This document shows positions 1 through 8,846 of a DNA stretch of 64,000 nt, piece after piece; the stretch's first letter is position 1; each line of letters opens with the position of its first letter. A program made the translations under genes and the position numbers. Under the pieces are notes generated by a model, which was not told where the DNA came from, did not search any database, and saw only the letters and a program-made list of their open reading frames with translations. The DNA comes from Kaistia defluvii (lineage in GTDB: Bacteria > Pseudomonadota > Alphaproteobacteria > Rhizobiales > Kaistiaceae): assembly GCF_026343955.1 (NCBI RefSeq), contig NZ_JAPKNI010000007.1, positions 62,001 through 126,000 on the forward strand, read 5' to 3'.

Positions 1-75
1 GTCACCCTGCCCGAAAGTCCGGTCCGCCCCGCCAGTCTCTCCGAGGAAGATGCCGCGCTTCTACAAAAGGATTGA
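1..75 (+). CDS. 3' end of an unidentified gene (partial)
   Basis: Frame 1 is open from the left edge to a TGA at 73-75 and encodes 24 residues ending SEEDAALLQKD. The composition (Pro/Glu/Ala, alternating charged helix) looks like the tail of a real protein. Too little is visible to name it, and the same bases are also open in other frames, so the call rests on plausibility and position at the edge. Confidence 0.4.
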   Translation, partial: VTLPESPVRPASLSEEDAALLQKD

Positions 76-190
76 GTTTCGCGCGTTCCGTGCAGGCGGC
101 GTTAGCCATGCCAGCAAAGCGCGATGCAAAGCGGCGTCGGGCGTTCTATATTGCTCCGAACCCATTTTTCGGCTTCGGCGACAGGAGACC

Positions 191-541
191 ATGATGAGAC
201 GCTTTTCGTTGATCGCACTGGCAGCGTTGGGATTTTTTGCCGGCGCGACCGCCGCCAGCGCGCAGACCGAGGCCATCCAGCCGGTCGATTCGAGCCAGTT
301 CCGCAATCTCTCCTGCGACGAGATCGCCAGCCGGATCCAGGCGCTGAATGTGCCGATCTCCAGCAACAACAACAGCTGGGACGAGCTTCGCCGCAACCCG
401 ACGCTGCAGTTCATCCTGCTTGGCATCCGGACGCCGAACCCGACCTATGAAGAGTTCATGGCGCATGCGCGCGGCGAGCGCATTGCCCTGATCGAAGTTG
501 CCGTCGCCAAGAACTGCGCTGCCCAGCGCGGTATCCAGTAA
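191..541 (+). CDS. Small exported protein of unknown function
   Basis: Codes for 116 residues. I start it at the ATG at 191, preceded by a CAGGAGA ribosome-binding site; the open frame extends further upstream but without coding character. Residues 1-24 form a classical signal peptide (MMRR, a hydrophobic run, then ASA-Q cleavage), so the product is probably periplasmic. The mature part has two cysteines, one in LSCDEIA near its start and one in AKNCAAQ near the end, which could form a disulfide. I do not recognise the family. It stands alone, with about 118 bp to the next gene. Confidence 0.7.
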   Translation: MMRRFSLIALAALGFFAGATAASAQTEAIQPVDSSQFRNLSCDEIASRIQALNVPISSNNNSWDELRRNPTLQFILLGIRTPNPTYEEFMAHARGERIALIEVAVAKNCAAQRGIQ

Positions 542-658
542 GCGCACGCGACTATCCTGACTCCACGAGGCGGCGGGCTCCCCCGCCGCCCTGTCCCTTC
601 CCGGGATCGACGCTTCCCGCTCTTCGTCTTGCTCGCAGTCCAAACGGGGTTGGCATCA

Positions 659-1681
659 ATGTCGGGACGCGCCCGGATCGACTGGGTCGATTACGCCAAG
701 GGCTTCTGCATCATCATGGTGGTGATGATGCATTCGACGCTCGGCGTCGAAAAGGCCGCTGGCGCGGAGAGCTGGCTCGGCCATGTCGTCGCCTTCGCCC
801 GCCCCTTCCGGATGCCGGATTTCTTCCTGATCTCGGGATTGTTCCTGGCCAGGGTTATCGATCGCGACTGGCGCACCTATGCCGACCGCAAGATCGTACA
901 CTTCGCCTATTTCTACGTTCTGTGGCTGGTCATCCAGTTCGCCTTCAAGGCGCCAGGCATGGCGGCTGAAGATGGCGTCGCGGGGGCGCTCGGGCAGTTC
1001 CTGCTCGCCTTCATCGAGCCTTTCGGCACGCTCTGGTTCATCTATCTGCTGCCGATCTTCTTCGCCGTGACCAAGCTGCTGCGCGGCGTTCCGTCCTGGA
1101 TCGTGCTGCTCGCCGCTGCCGTTCTGGAAATCGCACCGATCCATACGGGCTGGACGATTCCCGACGAGTTCGCCTCCCGATTCGTCTATTTCTATGCCGG
1201 ATACCTGTTCGCGCCGCAGGTATTCCGTCTTGCCGCGACGGTCATCGCCCAACCGGCCCTGGCGGTGCTCGGGCTGGTCGCCTGGGGCCTCATCAACGGC
1301 CTCGCGGTGTTTGGCGGCGTCTCCGAAATGCCCTTTATCGGGCTGGGACTTGGCATCCTTGGCGCCTGTGCCGTCGTCGCCTTCTCGGCGCTGCTTTCCA
1401 AGGCCGATCTCATGGCGCCGCTGCGCTATTGCGGCGAGCATTCGATCGTCATCTATCTCGCTTTCTTCCTGCCGATGGCGGCGACCCGCGTGCTTCTGCT
1501 GCGCACTGGCGTCATTCCCGATCTCGGCACCGTATCGCTGATCGTCACGGCGGTCGGCGTGATCGCGCCGCTGCTGCTCTATTGGGCTGTGCGCGGCACG
1601 CGGCTGCGTTTCCTGTTTGAAAGGCCCGGCTGGGCGCGCATCGATCGGGTGAAGGCCCAAGAATTCGCACCGGCGGAGTGA
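659..1681 (+). CDS. Acyltransferase 3 family membrane protein
   Basis: About 340 residues from the ATG at 659, chosen because RIDWVDYAKGF, the typical N-terminal motif of acyltransferase 3 (OafA/YrhL-like) proteins, begins a few residues later. Some ten hydrophobic segments follow and a conserved-looking MMHSTLG lies in the first helix. The family transfers acyl groups to membrane-associated sugars or glycans; the substrate cannot be read from the sequence. It ends 1 nt before the photolyase start, so the two are probably co-transcribed. The open frame extends 30 bp upstream of the chosen start. Confidence 0.8.
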   Translation: MSGRARIDWVDYAKGFCIIMVVMMHSTLGVEKAAGAESWLGHVVAFARPFRMPDFFLISGLFLARVIDRDWRTYADRKIVHFAYFYVLWLVIQFAFKAPGMAAEDGVAGALGQFLLAFIEPFGTLWFIYLLPIFFAVTKLLRGVPSWIVLLAAAVLEIAPIHTGWTIPDEFASRFVYFYAGYLFAPQVFRLAATVIAQPALAVLGLVAWGLINGLAVFGGVSEMPFIGLGLGILGACAVVAFSALLSKADLMAPLRYCGEHSIVIYLAFFLPMAATRVLLLRTGVIPDLGTVSLIVTAVGVIAPLLLYWAVRGTRLRFLFERPGWARIDRVKAQEFAPAE

Positions 1682-1682
1682 C

Positions 1683-3143
1683 ATGGCCGATAGCACAAAG
1701 CCCACGCTGGTCTGGCTGCGCGATGATCTGCGCCTTGCCGACAACCCCGCCCTGACAGCAGGGGCAAGACTCGAGGCCCCGCTCGTCGTGGTCTACATTC
1801 TCGACGAAATGAGCGAGGGCATCCGCCCACTCGGCGGCGCGTCCAAATGGTGGCTGCACGGCTCGCTGGACGCGCTCGGCAAGGCTTTGGCGGAACAGGG
1901 GCAGACGCTCGTGCTGCGGCATGGCCCGGCGCAGGAAGTCCTGCTGGAACTGGCGGCCGAGATCGACGCGGGTCATGTTTTCTGGAACCGCCGCTATGGC
2001 GGCGGCGAGCGGGCCGTCGATGCCGCCATCAAGGCGGCGTTGAAGGAAAAGGGCGCCAAAGTCGAGAGCTTCCGGGCCAATCTGCTTTTCGAACCCTGGA
2101 CCGTGCGCACCAAGGCCGACCAGCCGTTTCGCGTCTTCACGCCGTTCTGGAATGCCTGCCGGGGGCAAACGCCGCGCGCGCCGCTTCCGGCCCCGAAGAC
2201 CCTGCCCGCGCCGATCGCGAATCCCCGATCTGACGACCTCGAAAGCTGGAAGCTTCTGCCGACCCGGCCGGATTGGGCGGGCGGCTTGCGGGCCAGCTGG
2301 ACGCCGGGCGAAGCCGGAGCGCAATCCCGGTTTCAGGCCTTTCGCGCGGAACGGCTGAAGAGCTATGCGGCCCATCGCGACGAGCCGGCCGCCGACGCGT
2401 CCTCGCGCCTGTCGCCGCATCTGCGCTTCGGCGAGATCAGCCCGTTCCAGCTTTGGCATGGCGTTTCGCCCGAGGCGCTCGGCGATGCAGCAAAGGTCGG
2501 CCAGGCCAATATCGACAAGTTCCTGGCCGAGATCGGCTGGCGCGAATTCTCCTGGCACCTGCTGTTCCACCAGCCCGATCTCGCCACGCGCAACTTCCAG
2601 CCGCGGTTCGACGCCTTTCCGTGGCCCGCCGTCAACGAGACAGCTCTGGTCGCCTGGCAGCAGGGCCGGACCGGCATTCCGATCGTGGACGCGGGCATGC
2701 GCGAGCTGTGGCAGACCGGCTTCATGCACAATCGCGTACGCATGATCACGGCCTCGTTCCTGATCAAGAACCTGATGGTAGACTGGCGCATCGGCGAGGT
2801 CTGGTTCTGGGATACGCTGGTCGATGCGGACGCCGCCAATAATCCCGCGAGCTGGCAATGGGTTGCTGGTTCCGGCGCCGATGCCGCGCCTTACTTCCGC
2901 GTCTTCAACCCCGTCCTGCAGGGCGAGAAATTCGACGCCAAAGGCGACTATGTACGCGCCCATGTCCCCGAACTCGCGGATGTCGCGGCCAAGCAGATTC
3001 ATGCCCCCTGGAAGTCGGGCGGCGTTGCCGGATACCCCGAGCCGATTGTCGATCTCGGTGCTACACGCGAGCGGGCTTTGCGCGCCTTTGCCCAAATGCG
3101 CGAGGATGATGTGGATTCGTCTTCCGGAATTGCCGAAGAATGA
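1683..3143 (+). CDS. phrB: Deoxyribodipyrimidine photolyase
   Basis: 486 residues, normal length for a class I CPD photolyase, a flavoenzyme that splits UV-induced pyrimidine dimers using light. The N-terminal photolyase alpha/beta domain starts TLVWLRDDLRLADNPAL. The C-terminal FAD-binding domain shows SRLSPHLRFGEIS, the GIPIVDAGMRELWQTG helix, HNRVRM, the WRIGEVWFWD segment and NPASWQWVAGSG, all characteristic. It follows the acyltransferase by one base. Whether it is a repair enzyme or a cryptochrome-like relative cannot be settled here, but the standard FAD-site motifs favour repair. Confidence 0.93.
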   Translation: MADSTKPTLVWLRDDLRLADNPALTAGARLEAPLVVVYILDEMSEGIRPLGGASKWWLHGSLDALGKALAEQGQTLVLRHGPAQEVLLELAAEIDAGHVFWNRRYGGGERAVDAAIKAALKEKGAKVESFRANLLFEPWTVRTKADQPFRVFTPFWNACRGQTPRAPLPAPKTLPAPIANPRSDDLESWKLLPTRPDWAGGLRASWTPGEAGAQSRFQAFRAERLKSYAAHRDEPAADASSRLSPHLRFGEISPFQLWHGVSPEALGDAAKVGQANIDKFLAEIGWREFSWHLLFHQPDLATRNFQPRFDAFPWPAVNETALVAWQQGRTGIPIVDAGMRELWQTGFMHNRVRMITASFLIKNLMVDWRIGEVWFWDTLVDADAANNPASWQWVAGSGADAAPYFRVFNPVLQGEKFDAKGDYVRAHVPELADVAAKQIHAPWKSGGVAGYPEPIVDLGATRERALRAFAQMREDDVDSSSGIAEE

Positions 3144-3260
3144 AGCATGATATTTCGCACGCGCGGAAGCTGCCGGGGAATGGTGCTTTGCCCGGCGGGT
3201 CCAGTTAAAGCCAGTCTGTGGGCCCGCTAGCCACCCTGCCTCCAGTTCAAGAAAGCGATC

Positions 3261-4301
3261 ATGGCCGTTCTTTCCTCCGTCATCGAAGCCATCGGCAACA
3301 CCCCCCTGATCCGCCTGCGTCGGGCGTCCGAGGAGACGGGCTGCGAGATCCTGGGCAAGGCCGAATTCATGAATCCCGGCCAGTCGGTCAAGGACCGCGC
3401 GGCCCTGTTCATCATCCAGGATGCGATCGCCAAGGGTCGGCTTCGTCCGGGCGGCACGATCGTCGAGGGTACCGCCGGCAATACTGGAATCGGCCTGACG
3501 CTCGTCGCTAGCGCGCTGGGCTTCAAGACGGTCATCGTCATTCCCGAAACCCAGTCGCAGGAAAAGAAGGACGCGCTCCGGCTCGCCGGCGCCGAACTCA
3601 TCGAGGTGCCGGCTGTCCCCTACAAGAACCTAAATAACTACGTGAAGCTCTCCGGCCGCCTTGCCGAGCAACTGGCGAAGACGGAGCCGAATGGCGCGAT
3701 CTGGGCCAACCAGTTCGACAATGTCGCCAACCGGCAGGCGCATATCGAAACGACCGGCCCTGAAATCTGGGCGCAGACGGACGGCAAGGTCGATGGCTTC
3801 GTGGCGGCGGTCGGCTCCGGCGGCACGCTGGCCGGCATCGGCATCGCGCTGAAGGAACGCAACCCCAGCATCCAGATCGCCCTGGCCGATCCGCTTGGCG
3901 CGGCGCTGTTCAGCTACTACACCACCGGCGTTCTGAAGGCCGAGGGATCGTCGATCACCGAGGGCATTGGCCAGGGCCGCATCACCGCCAATCTCGAAGG
4001 GGCCCCCGTCGACGCCGCGTACCAGATCACCGACGCGGAGGCGCTGGAAGTCGTCTTCGACCTCGCCGAGCATGAGGGGCTGGTGCTTGGCGGTTCGTCG
4101 GGCATCAACATTGCCGGCGCGATCCGCCTCGCCAAGGCGCTCGGACCCGGGCACACGATCGTGACGATCCTGTGCGACTATGGCACCCGCTATCAATCGA
4201 AGCTGTTCAATCCGGCGTTCCTGCGCGAAAAAGGACTGCCGGTCCCCGCGTGGCTGGAACGGCACACGGACATATCCGTCCCCTACGAAAAGGCGCTGTA
4301 A
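3261..4301 (+). CDS. cysK: Cysteine synthase A (PLP-dependent)
   Basis: 346 residues. Makes cysteine from O-acetylserine and sulfide. SVIEAIGNTPLIRL opens the protein, the PLP lysine is K44 in NPGQSVKDRAA, the phosphate/substrate loop is EGTAGNTGIG, and GGSSGIN binds the cofactor ring near the C terminus. The protein is longer than E. coli CysK. The stop overlaps the start of the AlaX gene (TAATG at 4299-4303), so the two are translationally coupled. About 117 bp separate it from the photolyase gene, so it probably has its own promoter. Confidence 0.9.
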   Translation: MAVLSSVIEAIGNTPLIRLRRASEETGCEILGKAEFMNPGQSVKDRAALFIIQDAIAKGRLRPGGTIVEGTAGNTGIGLTLVASALGFKTVIVIPETQSQEKKDALRLAGAELIEVPAVPYKNLNNYVKLSGRLAEQLAKTEPNGAIWANQFDNVANRQAHIETTGPEIWAQTDGKVDGFVAAVGSGGTLAGIGIALKERNPSIQIALADPLGAALFSYYTTGVLKAEGSSITEGIGQGRITANLEGAPVDAAYQITDAEALEVVFDLAEHEGLVLGGSSGINIAGAIRLAKALGPGHTIVTILCDYGTRYQSKLFNPAFLREKGLPVPAWLERHTDISVPYEKAL

Positions 4302-5017
4302 TGACCGAAACGACCCTGCTCTTCCGCGACGATGCCTATCTTTCGACCGCCGAAGCCAGGGTTGGCGGCATCAACGAGCGGGGCGGCATCCTGCTGGACC
4401 GCTCGATCTTCTACGCCACCGGCGGCGGCCAACCGGGCGATACGGGCACGCTGGAACGCGCCGACGGATCGATGATCAAGATCGCAACCACGGTGTATGG
4501 CGACAGCAAGAGCGAGATCGTGCACGTGCCGGAGGAGGGCTCCACCCTGCCCTCGCCCGGCGAAACGGTCGTCCAGCATCTGGACTGGGCGACGCGCCAT
4601 CGCCACATGCGCATCCACACCGGCCTGCATCTCCTGACGGTCGCGCTGCCCTTCCCGGTCTCGGGCGGCCGGATCGGCGCGGAGGAAGGGCATCTCGATT
4701 TCGACATTGACGGCGCGGTGCTGGCCAAGGAATCGATCGAGGAAAAGCTCAACGCCCTCATGGCCGCGGACCACGCCGTCTCGACCGAGTGGATCACCGA
4801 CGAGGAACTCCTCGCCAATCCCGGTCTGGTCAAGACGATGAGCGTGATGCCACCCATGGGCAGCGGCCGCGTCCGTCTCGTGCGCATCGGCGATATCGAC
4901 CTGCAGCCCTGCGGCGGCACGCATGTGCAGACGACGAGCGAGATCGGCGCCCTCGTCGTCGCCAAGATCGAGAACAAGGGCAAGCAGAACCGGCGCGTCC
5001 GCATCCGCTTCGCCTGA
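4301..5017 (+). CDS. Alanyl-tRNA editing protein, AlaX type
   Basis: 238 residues from the ATG overlapping the cysK stop by one base; the frame is open further upstream but inside cysK. It is a free-standing homologue of the AlaRS editing domain, which hydrolyses mischarged tRNA-Ala (Ser or Gly). The zinc-binding elements are visible: HMRIHTGLHLL and C204-GGTH208. YATGGGQPGDTG near the N terminus is also typical. Coupling to a cysteine synthase gene is notable because serine is the precursor of the cysK substrate. Confidence 0.88.
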   Translation: MTETTLLFRDDAYLSTAEARVGGINERGGILLDRSIFYATGGGQPGDTGTLERADGSMIKIATTVYGDSKSEIVHVPEEGSTLPSPGETVVQHLDWATRHRHMRIHTGLHLLTVALPFPVSGGRIGAEEGHLDFDIDGAVLAKESIEEKLNALMAADHAVSTEWITDEELLANPGLVKTMSVMPPMGSGRVRLVRIGDIDLQPCGGTHVQTTSEIGALVVAKIENKGKQNRRVRIRFA

Positions 5018-5053
5018 TTCTCTGCCAATGCATTCGATTTTCGGGAGACGGAA

Positions 5054-5914
5054 ATGATCGACCGCGCCACTACCTTCGTTTCGACCGAATGGCTTGCCGA
5101 CCGCCTCGACGACCCGTCGATCGCCATCGTCGACGCCTCCTGGTACCTGCCGAACGCCAACCGGGACGCGGCCGGCGAGTTCTTGGCGTCGCATATTCCG
5201 GGCGCGGTCTATTTCGATCTCGACGCGGTCGCGGACACCAGCTCGGGCCTGCCGCACATGTTGCCCTCGGCCGAGCACTTCGGGGCGACGGTCGGCCCAT
5301 TGGGCATTTCCGATACGCAGACGATCGTCGTCTATGATGGCGCCGGCCTGTTCTCGGCGCCGCGCGTCTGGTGGACGTTTCGCGTCATGGGCGCCAGGGA
5401 CGTACGGATCCTCGAGGGCGGCTTGCCGAAATGGGTGGCCGAAGGCCGACCGGTCGAGGCCGGCGAAGCCACACCGGCCGCCAGGTCCTTCCATGCCGAA
5501 CTCGACTCCGCGCAGGTGCGCTCGATCGGCGACATGCGGGGCCTGGTGGCAGACCGCAGCGCGACGATCGTCGACGCCCGGCCGGGCGAGCGCTTTCGCG
5601 CCGAACAGCCGGAGCCGCGCGCCGGCCTGCGTTCCGGACACATGCCGGGCAGCCGCAATGTTCCGGCCGGGTCCCTCATTGCCGACGGCAAGCTGAAGAG
5701 CACAGCCGATATCGAGGCGGCGTTTGCCGCGGCCGGCGTCGACGTTTCGCAGCCGATCGTCACGAGTTGCGGATCGGGCGTCACCGCCGCGATCCTGACC
5801 CTCGCTCTCGGCACGATCGGCGCCAAGGACGTCGCGCTCTATGATGGTTCCTGGGCCGAATGGGGCGGTGCCGCCGATACCCCGGTCGTCACTGGACCGG
5901 CGGACGTGACATAG
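5054..5914 (+). CDS. sseA: 3-mercaptopyruvate sulfurtransferase (two-rhodanese protein)
   Basis: 286 residues, two tandem rhodanese domains. The first, inactive one contains HIPGAVYFDLD; the second has HMPGSRNVPAG and the active-site loop TSCGSGVTA with C239 as catalytic cysteine. CGSG[VT]TA is the mercaptopyruvate-type loop rather than the CRKGVTA of thiosulfate sulfurtransferases. The start follows GGGAGACGGAA, a good ribosome-binding site. It sits 36 bp after the AlaX gene and 14 bp before the MOSC gene, forming a small sulfur-metabolism group. Confidence 0.9.
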   Translation: MIDRATTFVSTEWLADRLDDPSIAIVDASWYLPNANRDAAGEFLASHIPGAVYFDLDAVADTSSGLPHMLPSAEHFGATVGPLGISDTQTIVVYDGAGLFSAPRVWWTFRVMGARDVRILEGGLPKWVAEGRPVEAGEATPAARSFHAELDSAQVRSIGDMRGLVADRSATIVDARPGERFRAEQPEPRAGLRSGHMPGSRNVPAGSLIADGKLKSTADIEAAFAAAGVDVSQPIVTSCGSGVTAAILTLALGTIGAKDVALYDGSWAEWGGAADTPVVTGPADVT

Positions 5915-5928
5915 ATCGGGCGGCTTCC

Positions 5929-6471
5929 ATGAACGCCAGCGTCGTTGCCGTTTCGAAAAATGCGGTGCATGGCTTCAGCAAGGAGCCGCAGCCGAGCATC
6001 CGGCTCATCGCGGGTCTCGGCGTCGAGGGAGACGCCCATCTGGGCGAGACGGTCAAGCACCGCTCGCGCGTGGCCCAGGATCCGACGCAGCCCAATCTGC
6101 GCCAGGTTCATCTCGTCCATCAGGAACTCCTCGACGACCTGCAGGCGCAAGGTTTTGCCGTCTCGCCCGGTACGATCGGCGAGAACGTCACGACCCGGGG
6201 AATCGACCTGCTCGGCCTTCCGACCGGCGCGCGCTTGCGGATCGGGCCCGAAGTGGTCGTTGAAGTCACGGGCCTGCGCAATCCCTGCGTTCAGCTCGAT
6301 CGCTACCAGAAGGGCCTCATGGCTGCCACGCTTGACCGTGACAGCGAGGGCAATCTGGTGCGCAAGGCCGGCGTCATGAGCATCGTGCTTACCGGTGGCG
6401 CCATCGCCCCGGGCGACCCGATCCAGATCGAACTGCCGCCGCCGCCGCATGTCCGGCTGGTGCGCGTCTAG
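5929..6471 (+). CDS. MOSC domain-containing protein
   Basis: 180 residues starting at the ATG at 5929, 14 bp after sseA. MOSC domains bind sulfur carried on a cysteine or the molybdenum cofactor; stand-alone bacterial members include YiiM-like proteins. Visible motifs are GVEGDAHLG near the N terminus, GTIGENVTTRGIDL, and LRNPCVQLD with the conserved cysteine. Its position behind cysteine synthase and a sulfurtransferase fits a role in sulfur handling, which is inference. The exact substrate is unknown for most of the family. Confidence 0.85.
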   Translation: MNASVVAVSKNAVHGFSKEPQPSIRLIAGLGVEGDAHLGETVKHRSRVAQDPTQPNLRQVHLVHQELLDDLQAQGFAVSPGTIGENVTTRGIDLLGLPTGARLRIGPEVVVEVTGLRNPCVQLDRYQKGLMAATLDRDSEGNLVRKAGVMSIVLTGGAIAPGDPIQIELPPPPHVRLVRV

Positions 6472-6485
6472 GTACCTGCCCCTTC

Positions 6486-6514
6486 GCTGAACGGCGCATT
6501 CAGCCGCCGTTCAG
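6486..6514 (+). promoter_or_regulatory. Stem-loop with two mutually exclusive pairings
   Basis: A perfect 10-bp inverted repeat pairs 6487-6496 (CTGAACGGCG) with 6505-6514. The loop region also allows GCTGAA (6486-6491) to pair with TTCAGC (6499-6504), which excludes the longer stem. It lies 15 bp after the MOSC stop and about 125 bp before the OmpA-like gene. It is not followed by a T run, so it is not a standard terminator. It could be a transcript end structure or a leader switch. Confidence 0.4.
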
Positions 6515-6639
6515 GGGGCCTCCGGCTTTATCCCTCTCATGGTCGCCGCATTTTCGCGGCAAGCAGGCGCGAGATTGGAACGCAATTCCGTTCCGCGTGT
6601 TGCGTGATCGGCCGGCTGAGGCCTAGCTGTAGGAAGCCC

Positions 6640-7959
6640 ATGAAACCCTCTCATTTTCTTCTGCTTTCATCGGTAGCGATCTCGGTTCTGCTGGCGGGTC
6701 CATCGATGGCATTCGCCGAGCAGGTTCGCGCCATCAACGCTCCGATCGTCGTCGCTCAGGCGGAGGACCGGGTTTCCCGGGCCCGCGAACTGCTCGAGCA
6801 GGCCCAGAACTCGCTGAAGCAGGCCGAAGAGACAGGCGGCGACGTCCGCGCGGCACGTCGAGGCGTCTCGGAAGCCATGAAGGACCTGCGTTCGGCGGAG
6901 ACGGCGGGCGGCGGCGCGCCTGCGCCGGATTCCCGTGCCCCTGCTGAGAGCGAGCCTTCCCGCCCCGCGCCCCGGCAGGCGCAGCCCAATCCGCCCGCCG
7001 ACAAGGGCGAACAACCCAAGCCCTACCAGCCGCCGGCGCCGCCGGCCGGTGCCAAGAAGCCGGATGCCCCCGTGCCGAAGCCGGCACCGACGGCCAAGCC
7101 CGATGCCAAGCCCGCGCCCGAGAGCCGGCCGGCCCCGGACCGCAGGCCGACGCCCCCGGCTTCGAGCGGCGAAACGAGGAACAGATCCGAGCCGGATTCG
7201 GGCCGTCCTGCCCCCGGCCGCCGTCCCGATGACGCGACGGGTCGGCCGCCGCGCGGCGAACAGGCGCGCCCCGACAAGGATCGCCCTCGTCCGGACGCGC
7301 GTCCGCCGCGGCCGGGCGATGAGAGGCCCTATCGCGACGACTACCGCAACGGCCCGCCGCCGCGCGATATCTTCATCGAAGGTCGCCGCCCTGGCGATCG
7401 GGAAGTTCCCCCGCCTCCGGGCGCCTATCGCGATGATCCGCGTCCGTACCGTCCCAATGGCCGGTTCATCGATGGCGGTCGCGCCACCGAGAGGCAGATC
7501 GAGGATACGTTCCGAGCAGCTCCGGTGCAGCGCATTGATCGCGGCTATTCGGTCAATGAGATCCGTAGGGATCCCCGGGTACGCGACATGGTTCGGCGTG
7601 TGGATCTCGACTCGATCACCTTCGAGTTCGGTTCAGCCCGCGTTCCCGATGATCAGGTGCGCAAGCTCCGGTCCATCGGTCGCGCCATCGGCCGCGTCGT
7701 CGACCGCAATCCGAATGCGGTGTTCCTGATCGAGGGGCATACCGACGCCGTCGGCACCGACCTCGCCAATCTCGAACTTTCGGATCGGCGTGCGGCGTCG
7801 GTGGCGGGGATCCTGTCGGACTACTTTGATATTCCTCGCGATGCGTTGATCAGTCAGGGCTATGGCGAGCGCTATCTGAAGATCCCGACGGATGGACCGG
7901 AGCGTCAGAACCGCCGCGTGACCATCCGCAACATCACGCCCCTGCTGCAGGGCCGGTAG
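6640..7959 (+). CDS. OmpA-family protein with a long proline/arginine-rich linker
   Basis: 439 residues from the ATG at 6640, with AGGAAG just upstream; a GTG at 6604 is a poorer start. A signal peptide ends near AMAFA-E (about residue 27). A short coiled-coil-like helix follows, then roughly 220 residues dominated by Pro, Arg, Asp and Lys, then a C-terminal OmpA domain starting near ITFEFGSARV with EGHTDAVG and LSDRRAASVA, the peptidoglycan-binding signature, and RQNRRV near the end. It should be a periplasmic or outer-membrane-linked protein anchored to peptidoglycan. It has no obvious N-terminal beta-barrel or lipobox. Confidence 0.85.
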   Translation: MKPSHFLLLSSVAISVLLAGPSMAFAEQVRAINAPIVVAQAEDRVSRARELLEQAQNSLKQAEETGGDVRAARRGVSEAMKDLRSAETAGGGAPAPDSRAPAESEPSRPAPRQAQPNPPADKGEQPKPYQPPAPPAGAKKPDAPVPKPAPTAKPDAKPAPESRPAPDRRPTPPASSGETRNRSEPDSGRPAPGRRPDDATGRPPRGEQARPDKDRPRPDARPPRPGDERPYRDDYRNGPPPRDIFIEGRRPGDREVPPPPGAYRDDPRPYRPNGRFIDGGRATERQIEDTFRAAPVQRIDRGYSVNEIRRDPRVRDMVRRVDLDSITFEFGSARVPDDQVRKLRSIGRAIGRVVDRNPNAVFLIEGHTDAVGTDLANLELSDRRAASVAGILSDYFDIPRDALISQGYGERYLKIPTDGPERQNRRVTIRNITPLLQGR

Positions 7960-7973
7960 CCACCCCTAACAAC

Positions 7974-8006
7974 AAAAAGCCCGACAGTTTCGCTGCCGGG
8001 CTTTTT
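7974..8006. terminator. Bidirectional intrinsic terminator
   Basis: AAAAAGCCCG (7974-7983) pairs with CGGGCTTTTT (7997-8006) around a loop containing a further short CAG/CTG pairing. An A run on one side and a T run on the other let it stop both the OmpA-like transcript and the converging aap transcript. Confidence 0.9.
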
Positions 8007-8026
8007 CGTGTCTGGACGCCAGACGG

Positions 8027-8827
8027 TCAGTGCAGGATCTGGCTGAGGAACAGCTTGGTCCGCTCGTGCTGCGGATTGGTGAAGAAGCTGACCGGATCGT
8101 TCTGCTCGATGATCTGGCCGCCATCCATGAAGATGACGCGATTGGCCACCTGGCGGGCAAAGCCCATCTCGTGCGTGACGCAGATCATCGTCATGCCTTC
8201 GAGCGCGAGCCCGACCATCACGTCGAGCACTTCCTTGATCATTTCCGGATCGAGCGCCGAGGTGGGCTCGTCGAACAGCATCACGCGCGGGTTCATGCAG
8301 AGCGAGCGGGCGATCGCCACGCGCTGCTGCTGGCCGCCGGAAAGCTGGCCAGGATATTTGTTGGCCTGCTCCGGGATCTTGACCCGGTTCAGATAGTGCA
8401 TCGCGATGTCCTCGGCCTCGCGCTTCGGCATCTTGCGGACGTTGATCGGCGCCAGCGTGCAGTTCTCGAGGATCGTCAGATGCGGGAACAGGTTGAAGTG
8501 CTGGAACACCATGCCGACCTCGCGGCGCACCTCGTCGATCTTCCGGAGATCGTTGGTGAGTTCCTTGCCGTCGACGACGATCTTGCCCTTCTGGTGTTCC
8601 TCCAGCCGGTTGATGCAGCGGATCAGCGTGGACTTGCCGGAGCCAGAGGGCCCGCAGATCACGATCCGTTCGCCGCGCATGACCTTGAGGTTGATGTCGC
8701 GCAGAACATGGAACTCGCCATACCATTTGTTGACGTCGACCATTTCGACCGCGACGTCGGTGGAGGAGACCTTCAGGGCGGGCGCGACCGGCGGAAGCTC
8801 CTCGGTAGCGACGGAAAGATCCGACAT
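8027..8827 (-). CDS. aapP: General L-amino acid ABC transporter, ATP-binding protein
   Basis: 266 residues from the ATG at 8827, which has AAGGGGA at the right distance and lies 19 nt after aapM; an upstream in-frame start would run into aapM. Walker A is GPSGSGKST (about residues 59-67), the signature LSGGQQQR, Walker [13 protein letters not shown], and the switch histidine is in CVTHEMGFA. It powers uptake of many L-amino acids across the inner membrane as part of AapJQMP. It is the last gene of the leftward operon, followed by a strong terminator. Confidence 0.95.
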   Translation of the reverse strand: MSDLSVATEELPPVAPALKVSSTDVAVEMVDVNKWYGEFHVLRDINLKVMRGERIVICGPSGSGKSTLIRCINRLEEHQKGKIVVDGKELTNDLRKIDEVRREVGMVFQHFNLFPHLTILENCTLAPINVRKMPKREAEDIAMHYLNRVKIPEQANKYPGQLSGGQQQRVAIARSLCMNPRVMLFDEPTSALDPEMIKEVLDVMVGLALEGMTMICVTHEMGFARQVANRVIFMDGGQIIEQNDPVSFFTNPQHERTKLFLSQILH

Positions 8828-8846
8828 CTTCAGTTCCCCTTGCAAT

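Noticed and set aside
1545-3095. 516-codon open frame opposite the photolyase gene
   Set aside because: High-GC shadow frame of phrB: Arg/Gly-rich, no ribosome-binding site, no domain. Similar long antisense frames lie opposite sseA, the GT39 gene, the DUF2339 gene and hppA and were dropped for the same reason.
3172-3196. GCCGGG...CCCGGC pairing after the photolyase gene
   Set aside because: Only 6 bp with a 13-base loop and no T run; not convincing as a terminator.
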